From Achatina immaculata (Eukaryota > Mollusca > Gastropoda > Stylommatophora > Achatinidae), in the NCBI GenBank assembly GCA_009760885.1, contig CM019691.1, positions 25,667,314 through 25,731,313 on the forward strand: a DNA stretch of 64,000 nucleotides. Reading direction: 5' to 3'. Position numbers and translations under genes: made by a program. This document shows positions 42,489 through 54,200 of this stretch, in pieces (within the stretch, counting starts at the first letter, position 1; the number at the start of each line of letters is the position of its first letter). The notes under the pieces are model-generated. The model saw nothing but the letters and a program-made list of their open reading frames with translations. It was not told the DNA's origin and searched no databases.

Positions 42489-42720
42489 TTGTATGGTTAG
42501 CCTTCGGAAAAAAAGCACTTTAGAAGTGAGAGAAATAAAAATGACAAGAGAATACTCGTGGCATCATTGTGCTTATCACTTTACTGCGCGAACACCTCGT
42601 TGTTTCTTTATTAGAAAAAATATGTGAGTCACAGCACGGCCATTCGCTTGTGTTTTTTTTTTTCATTCTCATCTCTAAAGTATTTTGTCTACTTTTTTGT
42701 TTCGAAGGCTAACCATACAA
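42489..42720. repeat. Fold-back element / MITE candidate (232 bp)
   Basis: The left end TTGTATGGTTAGCCTTCGG is matched at the right by the inverted CGAAGGCTAACCATACAA; the similarity continues imperfectly for about 50 nt (AAAA..AC/TTTAGA.. on both arms). No coding sequence; no clear target duplication. Confidence 0.65.
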
Positions 42721-43651
42721 AACTGTGCTCTATCACTTTTCTACGCAAAAGCCCTCGCTGTTTCCTTATTAGAAAAATATGTACTTGACACAAGCGTGTT
42801 TTTTCGTGGCACATGTTGAAAAGGGATTAGTTGTATATGAAGCATGAAGTAAATAAGCTATATATGTGCGTATACGAATATAAACATAAATACACGCACT
42901 TATGAAACTATCCCAGTAGTCTAGACAGTCTAAGTCATACATCACTTTACATTTTCAAGTAATTACTTACATCCTTCCGTGACTCATCAATAACACAATA
43001 AAGCAAACGAAAGTGATCTATTCTCAGGAAATGTAGGAAATTTGTCAGACGTAGACTTTTAGCCTTAAATCATTATGCAATCGGGACGTTTGAAAAGTAC
43101 AACTAATGAAAGGACGCCTTCGGATCTGTGTTATTACTTTTTTCTCATAACAAGAAGTGATTATTATTGTTATTATTGCTTGATTTCCTTCATACCATTA
43201 TAGCATATAAGAAGCGCGATGTTAATCAAATTTTATCTTTAACTTTGTTTTATGCTGTGAATCCAGATGTGATTTTGTGCATAAGGAAAATAATTACAAG
43301 AAAATATAATTATCAACTTTAAAATGGCATGCTGGCAGATATCTCCATTTTTGGAGTCAATTATAAGAAAAAATGATGTTTAAACTTGATAATGAGACTA
43401 TGACACGGTTTAGACGCACATAAATAATAAATGCACAAATGTAAGCTGTTCGCAATGGCTTTGGTGGCTAAATTATATTTTTTAAAAAATAATAAGTAGG
43501 AACTGCTGGTGTAGGCTGAAGATGTTTCATGGCACTGTGAAAGTTGATTAGGTGTCTCTTTGATACATAGTTTATTTAGTAGTGAAAGGTAAGTGTAGAC
43601 CTTGAAGAAGTACATCATGTCTTTGGGCAGATTACTGAGAACAAGTGGTTT

Positions 43652-43690
43652 ATAACAGTGGTTTCCAAACCTTTTTTTTCAGGCCGTGGA
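43652..43690 (+). mobile_element. hAT-type left end, truncated
   Basis: CAGTGGTTTCCAAACC is a typical left end of hAT MITEs (compare 47793). The right end is missing, replaced by (AT)n and LINE B. Confidence 0.5.
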
Positions 43691-43693
43691 GCC

Positions 43694-43705
43694 TAGGAAT
43701 ATATA

Positions 43706-43767
<62 letters not shown>
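43694..43767. repeat. (AT)n microsatellite
   Basis: About 70 nt of alternating A/T, located at the 3' end of the LINE B copy. Confidence 0.92.
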
Positions 43768-43768
<1 letters not shown>

Positions 43769-46380
43769 TTCCCGTGCCGTTAAACGTCACATAGGGCTCG
43801 CAAAGTAGTTCGCCAATTTTTCCTGTCTTCGGCGAGTCTTTCAACCTCATCAAAGGATTTTATGCTTCTTAATTTCACCTCTCTTAATAATGTCCTCTTC
43901 AGAGTTTCACACGGTCTGCCTCTTTTTCTTCGGCCTGTTGTGTTCCACTTGATAGCTTGTTTTGGGATTCTCTGATCATTTCTTCTCATCAAGTGACCAA
44001 CATATGTCCATCTCCTTTTCCTGATCACCCATGAGACTGGTTGTTGTTCACTCATCTGTCTTATCTCTGCATTGTTCTTGAATTCGTTCCACTTGATGCC
44101 GAGTATTTTCCTTAGGCATTTGTTTTCAAAAGAGTCTAATTTCTGTTCTATTTCTTTAGTTGTTTTCCAGCTTTCGCATGCATAAATGAGGGTGGATATT
44201 ACATTTGAATTGAATAGTCTTAACTTGGTTTTTGTGCTTATAACTTTAGAGTTCCATATGATATCAAAATTCTTGAAGATTGATGCTGCTTTTGCAATTC
44301 TGATCCTAACTTCCTTTCTAGTGTCACCATCCTGGTCTATGTAGCTGCCAAGGTATGCAAATTGATTGACTTCTTCAATATATGTCCCTTCTATGTGTAT
44401 TTTTCCATTTTGATTAATGGGAATTTTCATTATTTTTGTTTTGTCCTTGTTAATTTCAAGTCCTATTTTGCTAGCCATTGAAAACAGGCTATCTGTTTTT
44501 TCTTGCATGGAAATCACATTATTACTGATAAGAGTTATGTCATCAGCAAATTCAAGATTTTCTAGTTGGGTCCCATGTACCCAGTCAATACCTGTGTTAC
44601 CTGTGCAGCATTTTGTCATTATGAAGTCTATTGTAATCCCAAAAAGTAAAGGAGACAATATACATCCTTGTTTCACGCCTGTTTCAATCTGGAACCATTC
44701 ACTCATCCCTTCTTGTGTCTTGACTGCACAAACGTATCCATTGTATAAGTCCTTAATGATGTTGACAATTTTAGATGGTATTCCATATAGACTTAAAATT
44801 CTCCATAATGAATCTCTGTGTATGCTATCAAATGCCTTTTTAAAATCTATGAAGTTCAGTATTAATTGTTTCTGCTTTTCAATATGTTCTTCAAGTATTA
44901 TTCTGAAAGTAAAGATCTTGTCTCATTGCAGTATCAACTATATCTTTAAATCTATTCAAAATGACCTTGCAAAATACTTTTGATACAACTGATATTAAGG
45001 TTACTCCTCTCCAGTTGTTACAGTCACTAAGATTGCCTTTTTTTGGTTTTTTAATAATGATTCCTTTCTTCCAATTAGAAGGGACCTTCTCTTCTTTCCA
45101 AATCTTGTTAAACATTCTCTGTAGTTGTCTCATGTTGTCACTATTGATAGCTTTTAGCATTTCGGCTGTTATTTCATCTTCACCTGCAGCTTTGTTGTTA
45201 GCCATTAAATTCACTGCTGTTTCAGTTTCATGCAATTTAATTTCATCTAGGTTGACATTTAATTGTGGGGCTGGTAAGTCAGTTTCAAGGTTTAACAATT
45301 CTTTTGGGTGTGGTCGATTAAGTATTTCTTGGAAGTGTTCTGCCCATCTTTGCTTTTGGTCTTTATTTGATGTTAATAGTGTTCCAGTTTTGCTAAGGAT
45401 TGGTCTTTCTTTAGATGTAATAGTACCTGTTAGCCTCTTTTGTATGTTATATAAAGTTTTGCTGTCTCGTTTTTGCTGCTTTTTCTGCCTCTTTCGCCAT
45501 ATTGTCTATGTATTCTCTTTTATCCCTTCTAGCTGAACTTTTTACTTTCTTGTCTATTTCTTTGTATGTTGCTTTCGCCAGATCTTTTCCAAGACCTGTT
45601 TTTGCATTCAACATGTCTAATTTGACTGTTCGTCTTTTTATATATATACTTCCATGTTTTATCTGATATCCATGCTTTTCTATTTGGTTTTTTCAGTCCA
45701 GCGCTTGCTTTTGCTGCTGTGATTATGGCTGTGCTGTAGAATTCCATAACTCATCTTTACCTATCTCCTCAACTTACTGGGTGTTTTGGAATGATTGGCA
45801 AGTTCCTGATTGAAATTAATGTTATTATTTTCTTCTTGTAGGCTGTGGCTGTTTATCTTTCTGTGTACTGATTTCTTTTGTTGGCTTTTCAATTTTAGTT
45901 TTATTTTCCCTATGCACAGGTTGTGATCACTGTTGACATCTGCACCCTATAAGCCCTTACATCTATGAGAGATGTTCTATATTGCTTTCTAATACAAAAA
46001 TGATCTATCTGGTTTCTAGTTCTATCATCTGGAGATATCTATGTTGTTTTATGTATCTCTTTGTATGGGAATATTGTGCCTCCAATGACCATGCCCTCTG
46101 TTAGACATAATTCAATTAGTCCTTCTCCATTCTGATTAACCATGTCAATTCCTTCTTTCTCCATCACTTTTTCAACGTTGGTATTATCTTTCCCTACCTT
46201 AGAGTTGAAGTCCCCCATAGCAATTAGGATGTCGTGTTTAGGGACTTTGTTGATGATTTGTTGTAGTTGGTGATAGAAGTCGTCTTTCATATTATATATA
46301 GATGTATGTGTGTGTATGTTCCAGCGTAACTCTGAAATGCCTGGAGTAATTTCAATCAAACATAGTACACTTATGACTTA
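43768..46380 (-). mobile_element. LINE family B, longest copy (5'-truncated)
   Basis: Minus strand, 5' to 3': partial endonuclease with AMGDFNSKVGKDN (46039-46359); RT start with ANNKAAGEDEITAEMLK and SNWKKGIIIKKPKKGN (44891-45298); a 308-codon open frame (43780-44706) with GCILSPLLFGI, the catalytic EFADDITLIS and a thumb region; then the C-terminal end ..RRKRGRP.., ..AEDRKNWRTTLRALCDV*. RT and endonuclease motifs are those of RTE/CR1-grade LINEs; clade not assigned. Interrupted by stops between 45300 and 46040. The 5' end is lost. Confidence 0.9.
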
Positions 46381-46394
46381 CAATCTGGAGAAAA

Positions 46395-46408
46395 TTACTG
46401 TGGGGGGG
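46395..46408. repeat. Poly(G) run
   Basis: G-run of about 12 nt. Confidence 0.85.
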
Positions 46409-46489
46409 GGGGGTATGACACCGCTAACACCCCTACGGGTGGGGATAGGAAGGAGGTGACATACAATCCATTACATTCAAGAAGGAAAA

Positions 46490-46920
46490 ATGGTCTAAGG
46501 GGAGATAATCGTGAAATAGAGCGGTGCTGGTCTAAGAGCAGCATTTGTAGCCTCCCATGGCAAGTCCAGTGTGGTTACCGGGGCCCAGGTCTAAGTCTGG
46601 GGAGAAAATATAGGATCACTGCCACCTTCCACGTGTGTCATAAGAGGCGACTAAGGAGGTTGGGGGATAGGCCAACGATCTTTTCCCTGTAAACCCAACA
46701 TCACCATAGCAAGACAGGCACTGACATGGAATCCTCAAAGAAATAGAAAATGAGGAAGACCTAGACTTACTTGGAGAAGAAACATTATGACAGTGCTCAG
46801 AGACAAGGGATGCACATGGAAGGAAGCAGAGAATAATTCCAAGAACAGGGACGACTGGAGAGCCTTTATCCGTGACCTATGCTCCCGGGGGAGTGAAAGG
46901 CAATGATGATGATGATTGCA
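46490..46920 (+). mobile_element. LINE family E, internally deleted copy
   Basis: The left half (46490-46700) resembles a LINE 5' UTR (GTGTCATAAGAGGCGACTAA; an inverted fragment occurs at 6690-6790). The right half (46715-46900) reads RQALTWNPQR, GRPRLTWRRNIMTVLRDKG and WRAFIRDLCS, the C-terminal end, then a (GATGAT)n tail. The whole RT body is missing. Confidence 0.7.
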
Positions 46921-46939
46921 AGTCCAAATAATTTTGATA

Positions 46940-47215
46940 GTCTCGTAGCTCCCATCGGCATGGGGTTGAGAGAGGGGTGGGGTGGGATGGGGGTGACTTT
47001 ACGTCCAAGTTCAGTCCCCATCGACATGGGGGGGGGGGGGCTGGGGTGGAACGGAGTGACATGTAAAAGTAGTCGAAAACGACAGATGTTAGTATCGATT
47101 CCATAGTTTTTGGGGTCGCTAAGATGAGTAGTGACACTTCCCATGCCGTTTACGTCCACGTTCAGCACCATCGGCATGGGGGGGAGGGAGGTGAGAGGGG
47201 GTGAAAATTAGAGTG
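46940..47215 (+). repeat. Repeated 'CATCGGCATGGGG' modules
   Basis: Three imperfect copies of a block containing GTTCAG..CCATCGGCATGGGGGG at about 46955, 47010 and 47160, with G-runs. Adjacent to the Helitron fragment. Confidence 0.55.
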
Positions 47216-47224
47216 GGATCTCCA

Positions 47225-47698
47225 ATTATTTTACTATGGAACATTAACCTGCAAAACTTTGCAATGGCACAAGGCTATGTGTAAAGAGGATGCTGAGCAA
47301 TGTAGTTGAAGCAACTATCTTAACAGGACAAGGAGAGGGTAAAACAGTTTTTATCCCACAGATACCACTCATTCTGACGGATCTCCCTTTTAACTTTAAG
47401 AGATTGCAATTTCTAGTGAGACTTGAGTTCTCAATCACATTCAACAAGTCACAGGGGCAGTCCACATTATAGAGTAAAGTCTTTTACAAAATTACTATAA
47501 TATTAATTTAACTCAAAACTTGATTATAAACAACATTTTTAGTTTCACCTCCAGGAAGAAGAATAAATAATTTCTTTGGTGAACCCACCCTTGTGCATGC
47601 AACATAAGGTTGTCCGTGGGAAAAACATGGTGATCTCAAATCCACTCCACAGTGTTAATAATTGATAAAATCTCAAGCAACGCTGGGTAATCAGCTAG
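47225..47698 (+). mobile_element. Helitron fragment (Pif1-like helicase) with internal inversion
   Basis: Plus strand 47260-47472 reads LCNGTRLCVKRMLSNVVEAT, TVFIPQIPLILTDLPFNFKR and FNKSQGQSTL, the C-terminal part of a Pif1-like Helitron helicase. The next motif (CFSHGQPYVACTRVGSP) lies on the minus strand at about 47580-47635. The plus-strand 3' end CGCTGGGTAATCAGCTAG, then T, ends at 47698. The middle is therefore inverted. Confidence 0.78.
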
Positions 47699-47792
47699 TT
47701 GGTTATAAATCTCTCCAGCCCCTATACTTCCTCACCACTTGGCAATCAGTTAAAAATCCTAACACATTTCTAGTGTTCAGCATAATCTAGAC

Positions 47793-47990
47793 CAGTGGTT
47801 CCCAACATGTTTGCATCCAAGGACCAATTTTCCACTACATATAATCTGTGGACCACCATCATGTTTGCAATATCAAAATTCCTGGAACCCTTAATTGTGT
47901 TTATTCAGTACATGGCACTTAATACCAAATCAATGATTCAGCGGCTGACCATGTGATAATGCACTGAGGACCACAGGTTAGGAACCACTG
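47793..47990. mobile_element. hAT-type MITE (198 bp)
   Basis: Starts CAGTGGTTCCCAACATG and ends GGTTAGGAACCACTG (inverted). Flanking 8-mers ATCTAGAC and AAATAGAC agree at 6 of 8 positions, as for an old 8-bp hAT duplication. No coding sequence. Confidence 0.75.
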
Positions 47991-48149
47991 AAATAGACTT
48001 GTGTGGAACCTCACATGAGCTGATCTCTGGGGAGAAATTCACAGGCCCCAGGTTTGAAACCAATGATCTAAACTGAAGATATTTATGAGGATAAAAAGAG
48101 TAATCCGCATTTTTTAATGAACTTGTTATTTCTTGAAATTTTTTTTCAG

Positions 48150-48233
48150 AGACAGTGACCAAAGTGAACATGCACTCAGCTTTTGCTGTGCTTTGTGCTA
48201 TGCTAGTGACGAAAGTTGCATCTCAAGGCTTAG
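48150..48233 (+). CDS. Integrin beta exon 1 of CDS: signal peptide (CDS from 48170)
   Basis: Acceptor TTTTTTTTCAG ends at 48149, so a non-coding exon lies upstream. ATG at 48170; MHSAFAVLCAMLVTKVASQG is a typical secretory signal with likely cleavage near Ala/Ser-Gln. Donor TTAG|GTAACT, phase 1 out. Confidence 0.87.
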
Positions 48234-51200
48234 GTAACTCATAAATGTTTTTTGGTCTGTTTATTTTCATATCTTATAGCAGTGTACTGGATGTTCAAAT
48301 TCACTGTTTTAAAAAAAAAAATCAAGAAACTTGAATAGAAGTTATAGGTGTGGTACCATGATGTAGCTGGATTATAGAACGTTTGAATGGCAAGAAGCAA
48401 CAAGACATGACAGCAAGAAACTTTTAGAATCAGTAAACGAAGATAAATGGAAAATGATCAGCTCCAGCCTCAACCCAGATGTCAGTGTCATTGCCACAAA
48501 GAAGTCTGGTTTCACAACTTTCCTGAAAAAATGGGAGCCACTGCTAGTTTATACCTAACCCTGTCATGCCATAGAGGCACCTAGGAATGTGATGATGGTG
48601 CCCATGTTTTCTTTGACCTACAGGGTGATGTGGTCAGTGTCATAGTGTCCTTCCCCAGCTCCAGAGAGACCCAGGAATTCATTTCTACAGTTGGGTGACT
48701 AGGGTACCTCTAGATGAATTTGAACCATCGACCTCAAAGTGGGAGACAAGTGCATTTACTACTACACCACTCAGGCACCCAATGCTAGCTTATATAATTA
48801 TTGTACAGAAAGATTAAGTCAGAACTGAGGTGCACAGAAAGACTAAGTCAGAACTAAAGTGCACAGAAAGACTAAGACAGAACTAAAGTGCACAGAAAGA
48901 CTAAGTCAGAATTGAGTTGCACAGAAAGACTAAATCAGAACTAAAGTATACAGAAAGACTAAGTCAGAACTGAGGTGCATAGAAAGACTAAATCCGCACT
49001 GAGGTGCGCAGAAAGACTAAGACAGAACTGAGGTGCATATAAAGACTAAATCAGAACTAAAGTGCACAGAAAGACTAAGACAGAACTAAAGTGCACAGAA
49101 AGACTAAATCAGAACTGAGGTGCACAGAAAAACTAAATCAGAACTGAAGTGCACAGAAAGACTAAATCAGAACTAAAGTGCACAGAAAGACTCAATCAGA
49201 ACTGAAGTGCACAGAAAGACTAAATCAGAACTAAAGTGCACAGAAAGACTAAATCAGAACTGAGGTGCACAGAAAAACTAAATCAAAACTAAAGTGCACA
49301 GAAAGACTAAATCAGAACTGAGGTGCACAGAAAGACTAAATCAGAACTAAGGTGCACAGAAAGACTAAATCAGAACTGAAGTGCACAGAAAAACTAAATC
49401 AGAACTGAAGTGCACAGAAAAACTAAATCAGAACTGAGGTGCACAAAAAGAAGGTTCATAGAATAAATAGGAAGGGTATCATACAAACATTTTTTTTAAA
49501 TGAAACCAATATTAATCAAACTGTACAAATACATTTCTGGTGGAAGCAGTAAAACTTATTGATGGAAACATCTCTGTAACGGTGGAATGAAGCCTTATCA
49601 GTTTGAAAATGTCATGGAATTTCTGAACAGAAAATCAGTTTTCAAGTGCCAAATTCATTCACAGAAGGCAATCAATAATTATGAACTGAGGCAGTCTTCA
49701 TTACTTTCATCAATAATAAACATCAGAAATGAGTAATGAATTCTTGAAATTACACCAGACCTTAGCTGTCTAACCAGATCAACAACAGATGCTCTCTTAA
49801 GATTACCCTCCACCATCATCAGCGTGTGAATGCTGGAAATGAAGACATTGATGCCAACACTGAATCATTTCAACTACCCAGTACAGTTCAGAGAAGTGCA
49901 GACATGCAACCACAGTCAGTTTAAACCACTGGAGAGACGTCCTGACCCCAGCCAGGTTCACAGTCACAGAAGTGGCAGTGGATAATCTTTCTTTGGAAAA
50001 TGGTTGCTGCAGGCAGTGGATAAACTTCTTTCTTGGGAAAATGGTTGCTGCAGGCAGTGGATAAACTTCTTTCTTGGGAAAATGGTTGCTGCAGGCAGTG
50101 GATAAACTTCTTTCTTGGGAAAATGGCTGCTGCAGGCAGTGGATAAACTTCTTTCTTGGGAAAATGGCTGCATCAGGCAGTGGATAAACTTCTTTCTTGG
50201 GAAAATGGTTGCTGCAGGCAGTGGATAAACTTCTTTCTTGGGAAAATGGTTGCTGCAGGCAGTGGATAAACTTCTTTCTTGGGAAAATGGTTGCTGCAGG
50301 CAGTGGATAAACTTCTTTCTTGGGAAAATGGTTGCTGCAAGCAGTGGATAAACTCCTTCCTTGGGAAAATGCCTGCTGCAGACTGTCATTTCATCTGCAG
50401 TGACTCAAGCATTTAAACACATTAATGACCAGTTTGTAGCCAAGGACGAAATGCAGGAAGTATACTCCAGGTTGATGAACACAAAAACTTACGTCCAAAC
50501 TTGACTAGAGAGTTAAGACCAGAAGCAGAATACATAGAACTGCCACCAGACCTGAATAGAACTGCAAACATCTTTCTGGCAAGTTCTAGATTTAGCATCA
50601 TTAAATGCAGCAATAAATGAAACAAAACAAAAATTACATTTAATTAATTATGTTTATGGCAGAAAAGTTTTTCAGATTTTTTTGTTTAAACCTCAGATTT
50701 AACAGATGAAGAAAATAGTGAACGTTGTGCCACTGCAACCACCTGTGGAGAATGTATCGGAATCTCACCAGAGTGTGTCTGGTGTGGAGCAGAGGTAGCT
50801 ACCAGATTTTTAAAGTGGGCCGAATTAATGACAAAGCATTTTTTTTGCTTTTTGTTTTTCTGCACTTCATTCTTTGATTGGCTTTTTTTTTTTTTTTTCC
50901 TATTCTTAACTCTGGCCCTGCTTCTATCCTATTTCTATCAAATTTCTCAGACATCTTATCTTCTCCTTCTCAATTCTTGTAATAGATTTTCTCACTTCAT
51001 GTAAAATTTTAATTACATTCAGCCAGTTATAACTTTCTATGGATTTTGGGTCATTCAGTTTGACATTCGTCATCATCATATCATCAGGTGTTGTGCCTAC
51101 TGGCACTGGCTATTATGCTTCTCCAGAGTACCCGATCCTTCATGCAGGCCATCAGCTCAGTTGGTGATTTCCTCTCACACCATCCCGTCAGACTGTCCAG

Positions 51201-54200
51201 TATCGTTTCTCTTGGTCTTCCTCTTGATCTTCTTCCTTCTATTTTTCCTGTTGTTATAATATTTTCAATGCCCCCTCTTCTCATTGCATGTCCTATGAAA
51301 GTACATTGTCTCTCTCTTATCTTTTTGACAAGGTTTTTTTGTCTCTCCAGCTCCTTTCATACATTCTTCATTTGTTATTTTTGCTGTCCAGGGGATTCGC
51401 AACATTCTTCTAATAAACCACATTTCTGCTGCTTCCAACGATTTTTGTGTAGACCTGCCTATTGTCCATGATTCACTTCCATATAACAAGATAGGTTCAA
51501 TATAGCATTTTAGGACTCATTTTCTAACATTCATTGATAAGGATGTGTTGGATAATATGTTTCTCATTCTCTGAAATGCAGTCTTTGCTTGGCCTATTCT
51601 ATTCTTAATTTCTGTTCTGCATTTCCCATCTGAAGTTATTACTGGTCCGATGTATTTGAATTTCTGCACCTGCTTTAGAATAATTCCATTTAATTTTATA
51701 CTACATGTTGGTTTATCTGTTTCTTAGATATAACCATAGTCTCTGTCTTTTTGATGTTCAAAGTAAGACCTTTCTGTTCACTTTCTTTGGCGACTTTATC
51801 CAAGAGATTTTGCAGGACTTGTTGGTTCTCAGCTATCAGTACTGTGTCGTCAGCATGCTGATGGTTGTTAATATTGTATCCTCCAATTTTTATGCCTGGT
51901 TCTGTGATGATCATTCTTAGAATATTCTCACTGTACAGAGAAAAAAGGTCTGGAGATAGTACACATCCTTGTCGCACCCCTTGTTTTATAGGTTGATGTT
52001 TTCCAGTTTTATTTTCAACTCAAATTGCTGCTTCTTGCTGCCAGTATAGATGTTTTACAATCCTTGGGTCTTTGCCGTCTATATTGATGTCTTCAAGCAT
52101 TTTAATAATTTCATTATTTCACCTTGTCGAATGCCTTGGTGTAATCAATGAAATATAAGTAGAAATCTTTCTGTACTTCTAAAGCTCTTTCTGTTAGTGT
52201 TCATAAAGCATAAATGGCACTGTGTGTTCCCTTTCCTTCAACAAATCCAAACTGTTCATTTGCTATTTCCATTTTTATCTTTTTCCTTGTTCTTCTCATA
52301 ATGATTCTCAGAAGTAGCTTTGTTATGCGACATGAGAGGCTGATAGTCCCGTGGTCATCACATTCCTTTGCACCTGGTTTCTTTGGTAGTGCTATAAATG
52401 TGGATTTAAGCAAGTCACTGGGCATATAACCACTGTTGTAAATGTCAATAAGTAACTTGGTTATTATTTTTATTCCTATTTCCTCTAGCGCCTCTATTTC
52501 TTCTATTGTTATATTATCAGGTCCAGTCGCTTTTCCTTTCTTCGTGTGTTTGATGACATCTATGATTTCATCTTCAAGTATTGGTGGTCCATCACAGCTT
52601 TCAGTATCTGGTGTTAATTCTGGTCTTTCTCCTCCATATATCTCACCAATGTACTCTATCCACATGTCCACAATGTCTTCTTTTCACATTAACATTTTAT
52701 CTTCCTTTGATTTCAGGCATCCTGTGGTATATTTTGCGTTCCTGCCTGTGAGTTCACTAATTCGTTTGTGCATGTTTTTGTTGTCTTTATTATGAGAGTT
52801 CTCTATTTGCACTGTTCATTTAACCACATTTTTTTTGCTTCTCTGCATTTGTGTCTTATTTCTTTATTTATCTTGCTATATTTTTCTTCGTTATTTTTAC
52901 TCCTCCTCCTCTTGTCCGTCAGTCCTAGGATGTCGTCTGTCATCAATTCATTTTTAGGGGCTTCTTTTTTCTGTGGTATTATCTCCTTAACAGTCTGGTG
53001 GATAGAATCTCTTAACATTGCCCATTGTTCAACTATACTGTTTATCTTTGCTATTGCATTGTATCTATTTGTTATAATAATTTTGTATTGTTCTCGCAGT
53101 TCTTGGTCATTTTTAAGGAGTTCTTTATTCATTTTGATGTTTCTCACTTTTCTGCATGCTTTCTTTAGCTTTATTCCAATTTTTGCACAGAGTGGATCAT
53201 GGTCACTATTGCAGTCAGCTCCTGGCATAGTTTTTGTTGTCAGTAATGCATTCCGGAATTGTTTGTTGATTAATATATAGTCTATCTGGTTAAAAGTTTT
53301 TTTGTCTGGCCTGCACCATGTTGCCAGTCTTTGGGGATGTTGTTTAAACCAGGTGTTTCCTACAACCATGCTATGTAGTCTTGCCCATTCAATTAATTTG
53401 CTACCTCTGTCATTCCTCTCCCCCAGTCCATAGTCACCAACAATGTCTGAAGTTCTTCCTTTACCAACTTTGGCATTAAAATCTCCCATCACTATAGTAA
53501 CTTCTTGTGACTTTGTGTGTTTTAGGGCTGTCTCTGTATCATTATAAAATAGCTGTACATCTTCTTCAGAACTTTTAGATGTTGGAGCGTACACTTGTAT
53601 AATATTTATGTTTATTGGTCGTCCTTTCAGTCGAGCTAGGAGGACTCGGTCCGAGATGTTCAAACATCCTACAGTTGTCCTTGCTGTTTGTTCGTCAAAT
53701 ATTATTCCTACTCCTCGTTCATGTTTCTTACTTCCTTCATATATTATTGTATATTTATCAGAGTTTATCTTCCCTGCATCTGTCCATCTAACTTAACTCG
53801 TTCCTAATATGTTGATCTTCATCCTTTCCATTTCCCTCTTTACATTTTCTAATTTTCCAGCCTGGAATAAAATTCTAACATTCCATGTTGCTATTTTGAA
53901 CTTGTTAGTTTTGCCACCAGTAGCTTGATGATGATCTGGCCTCACTTGTGGCTCGTGAACTGCCCTACCGGACAAAGCTGTTCCAGAGGAACATCCATTA
54001 ACGTCATTCATGACAAATCTATTACTCTGAATAAGCATAATTGTTCTTGGGAGCTACAACAGTGGTTTCCCGTTGCCATCTGCCGGTTTGTGTACGGACT
54101 CTCCGCTAGCCTTTGGACTCCCTGTCCTACCCGCAAGGTAGCGGGAGCGAGAGGTTTTATGGCACCTCTTACCTCTTACCCTCTACTGAGCACATGAGGC

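Larger units (their letters stand above)
23776..48149. other. Intergenic region between the two genes, repeat-dominated
   Basis: No host exon chain could be built on either strand. Identified repeats are listed separately. The remaining stretches (about 24330-25970, 26690-28120, 28350-29390, 30000-30790, 31050-32080, 35200-36890, 40850-42080, 42730-43690) show only short unconnected frames and no domain I recognise. The region from about 29.4 to 43 kb looks richer in CpG than the gene regions. Confidence 0.6.

Noticed and set aside
44417..45536. Plus-strand frames of 188 and 191 codons
   Set aside because: Antisense shadows of the LINE B reverse transcriptase on the minus strand.
48802..49450. 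CRISPR-like regular repeats
   Set aside because: Units are directly adjacent with no unique spacers, in an intron of a eukaryotic gene; a minisatellite.
49964..50389. 141-codon minus-strand frame with repeated peptide
   Set aside because: Produced by the 41-bp tandem array (3 x 41 = 123 nt keeps all frames periodic); no domain, inside an integrin intron.
52768..53280. 170-codon plus-strand hydrophobic frame resembling a membrane protein
   Set aside because: Antisense shadow of the LINE A endonuclease; hydrophobicity arises from the complement of Lys/Asn-rich codons.
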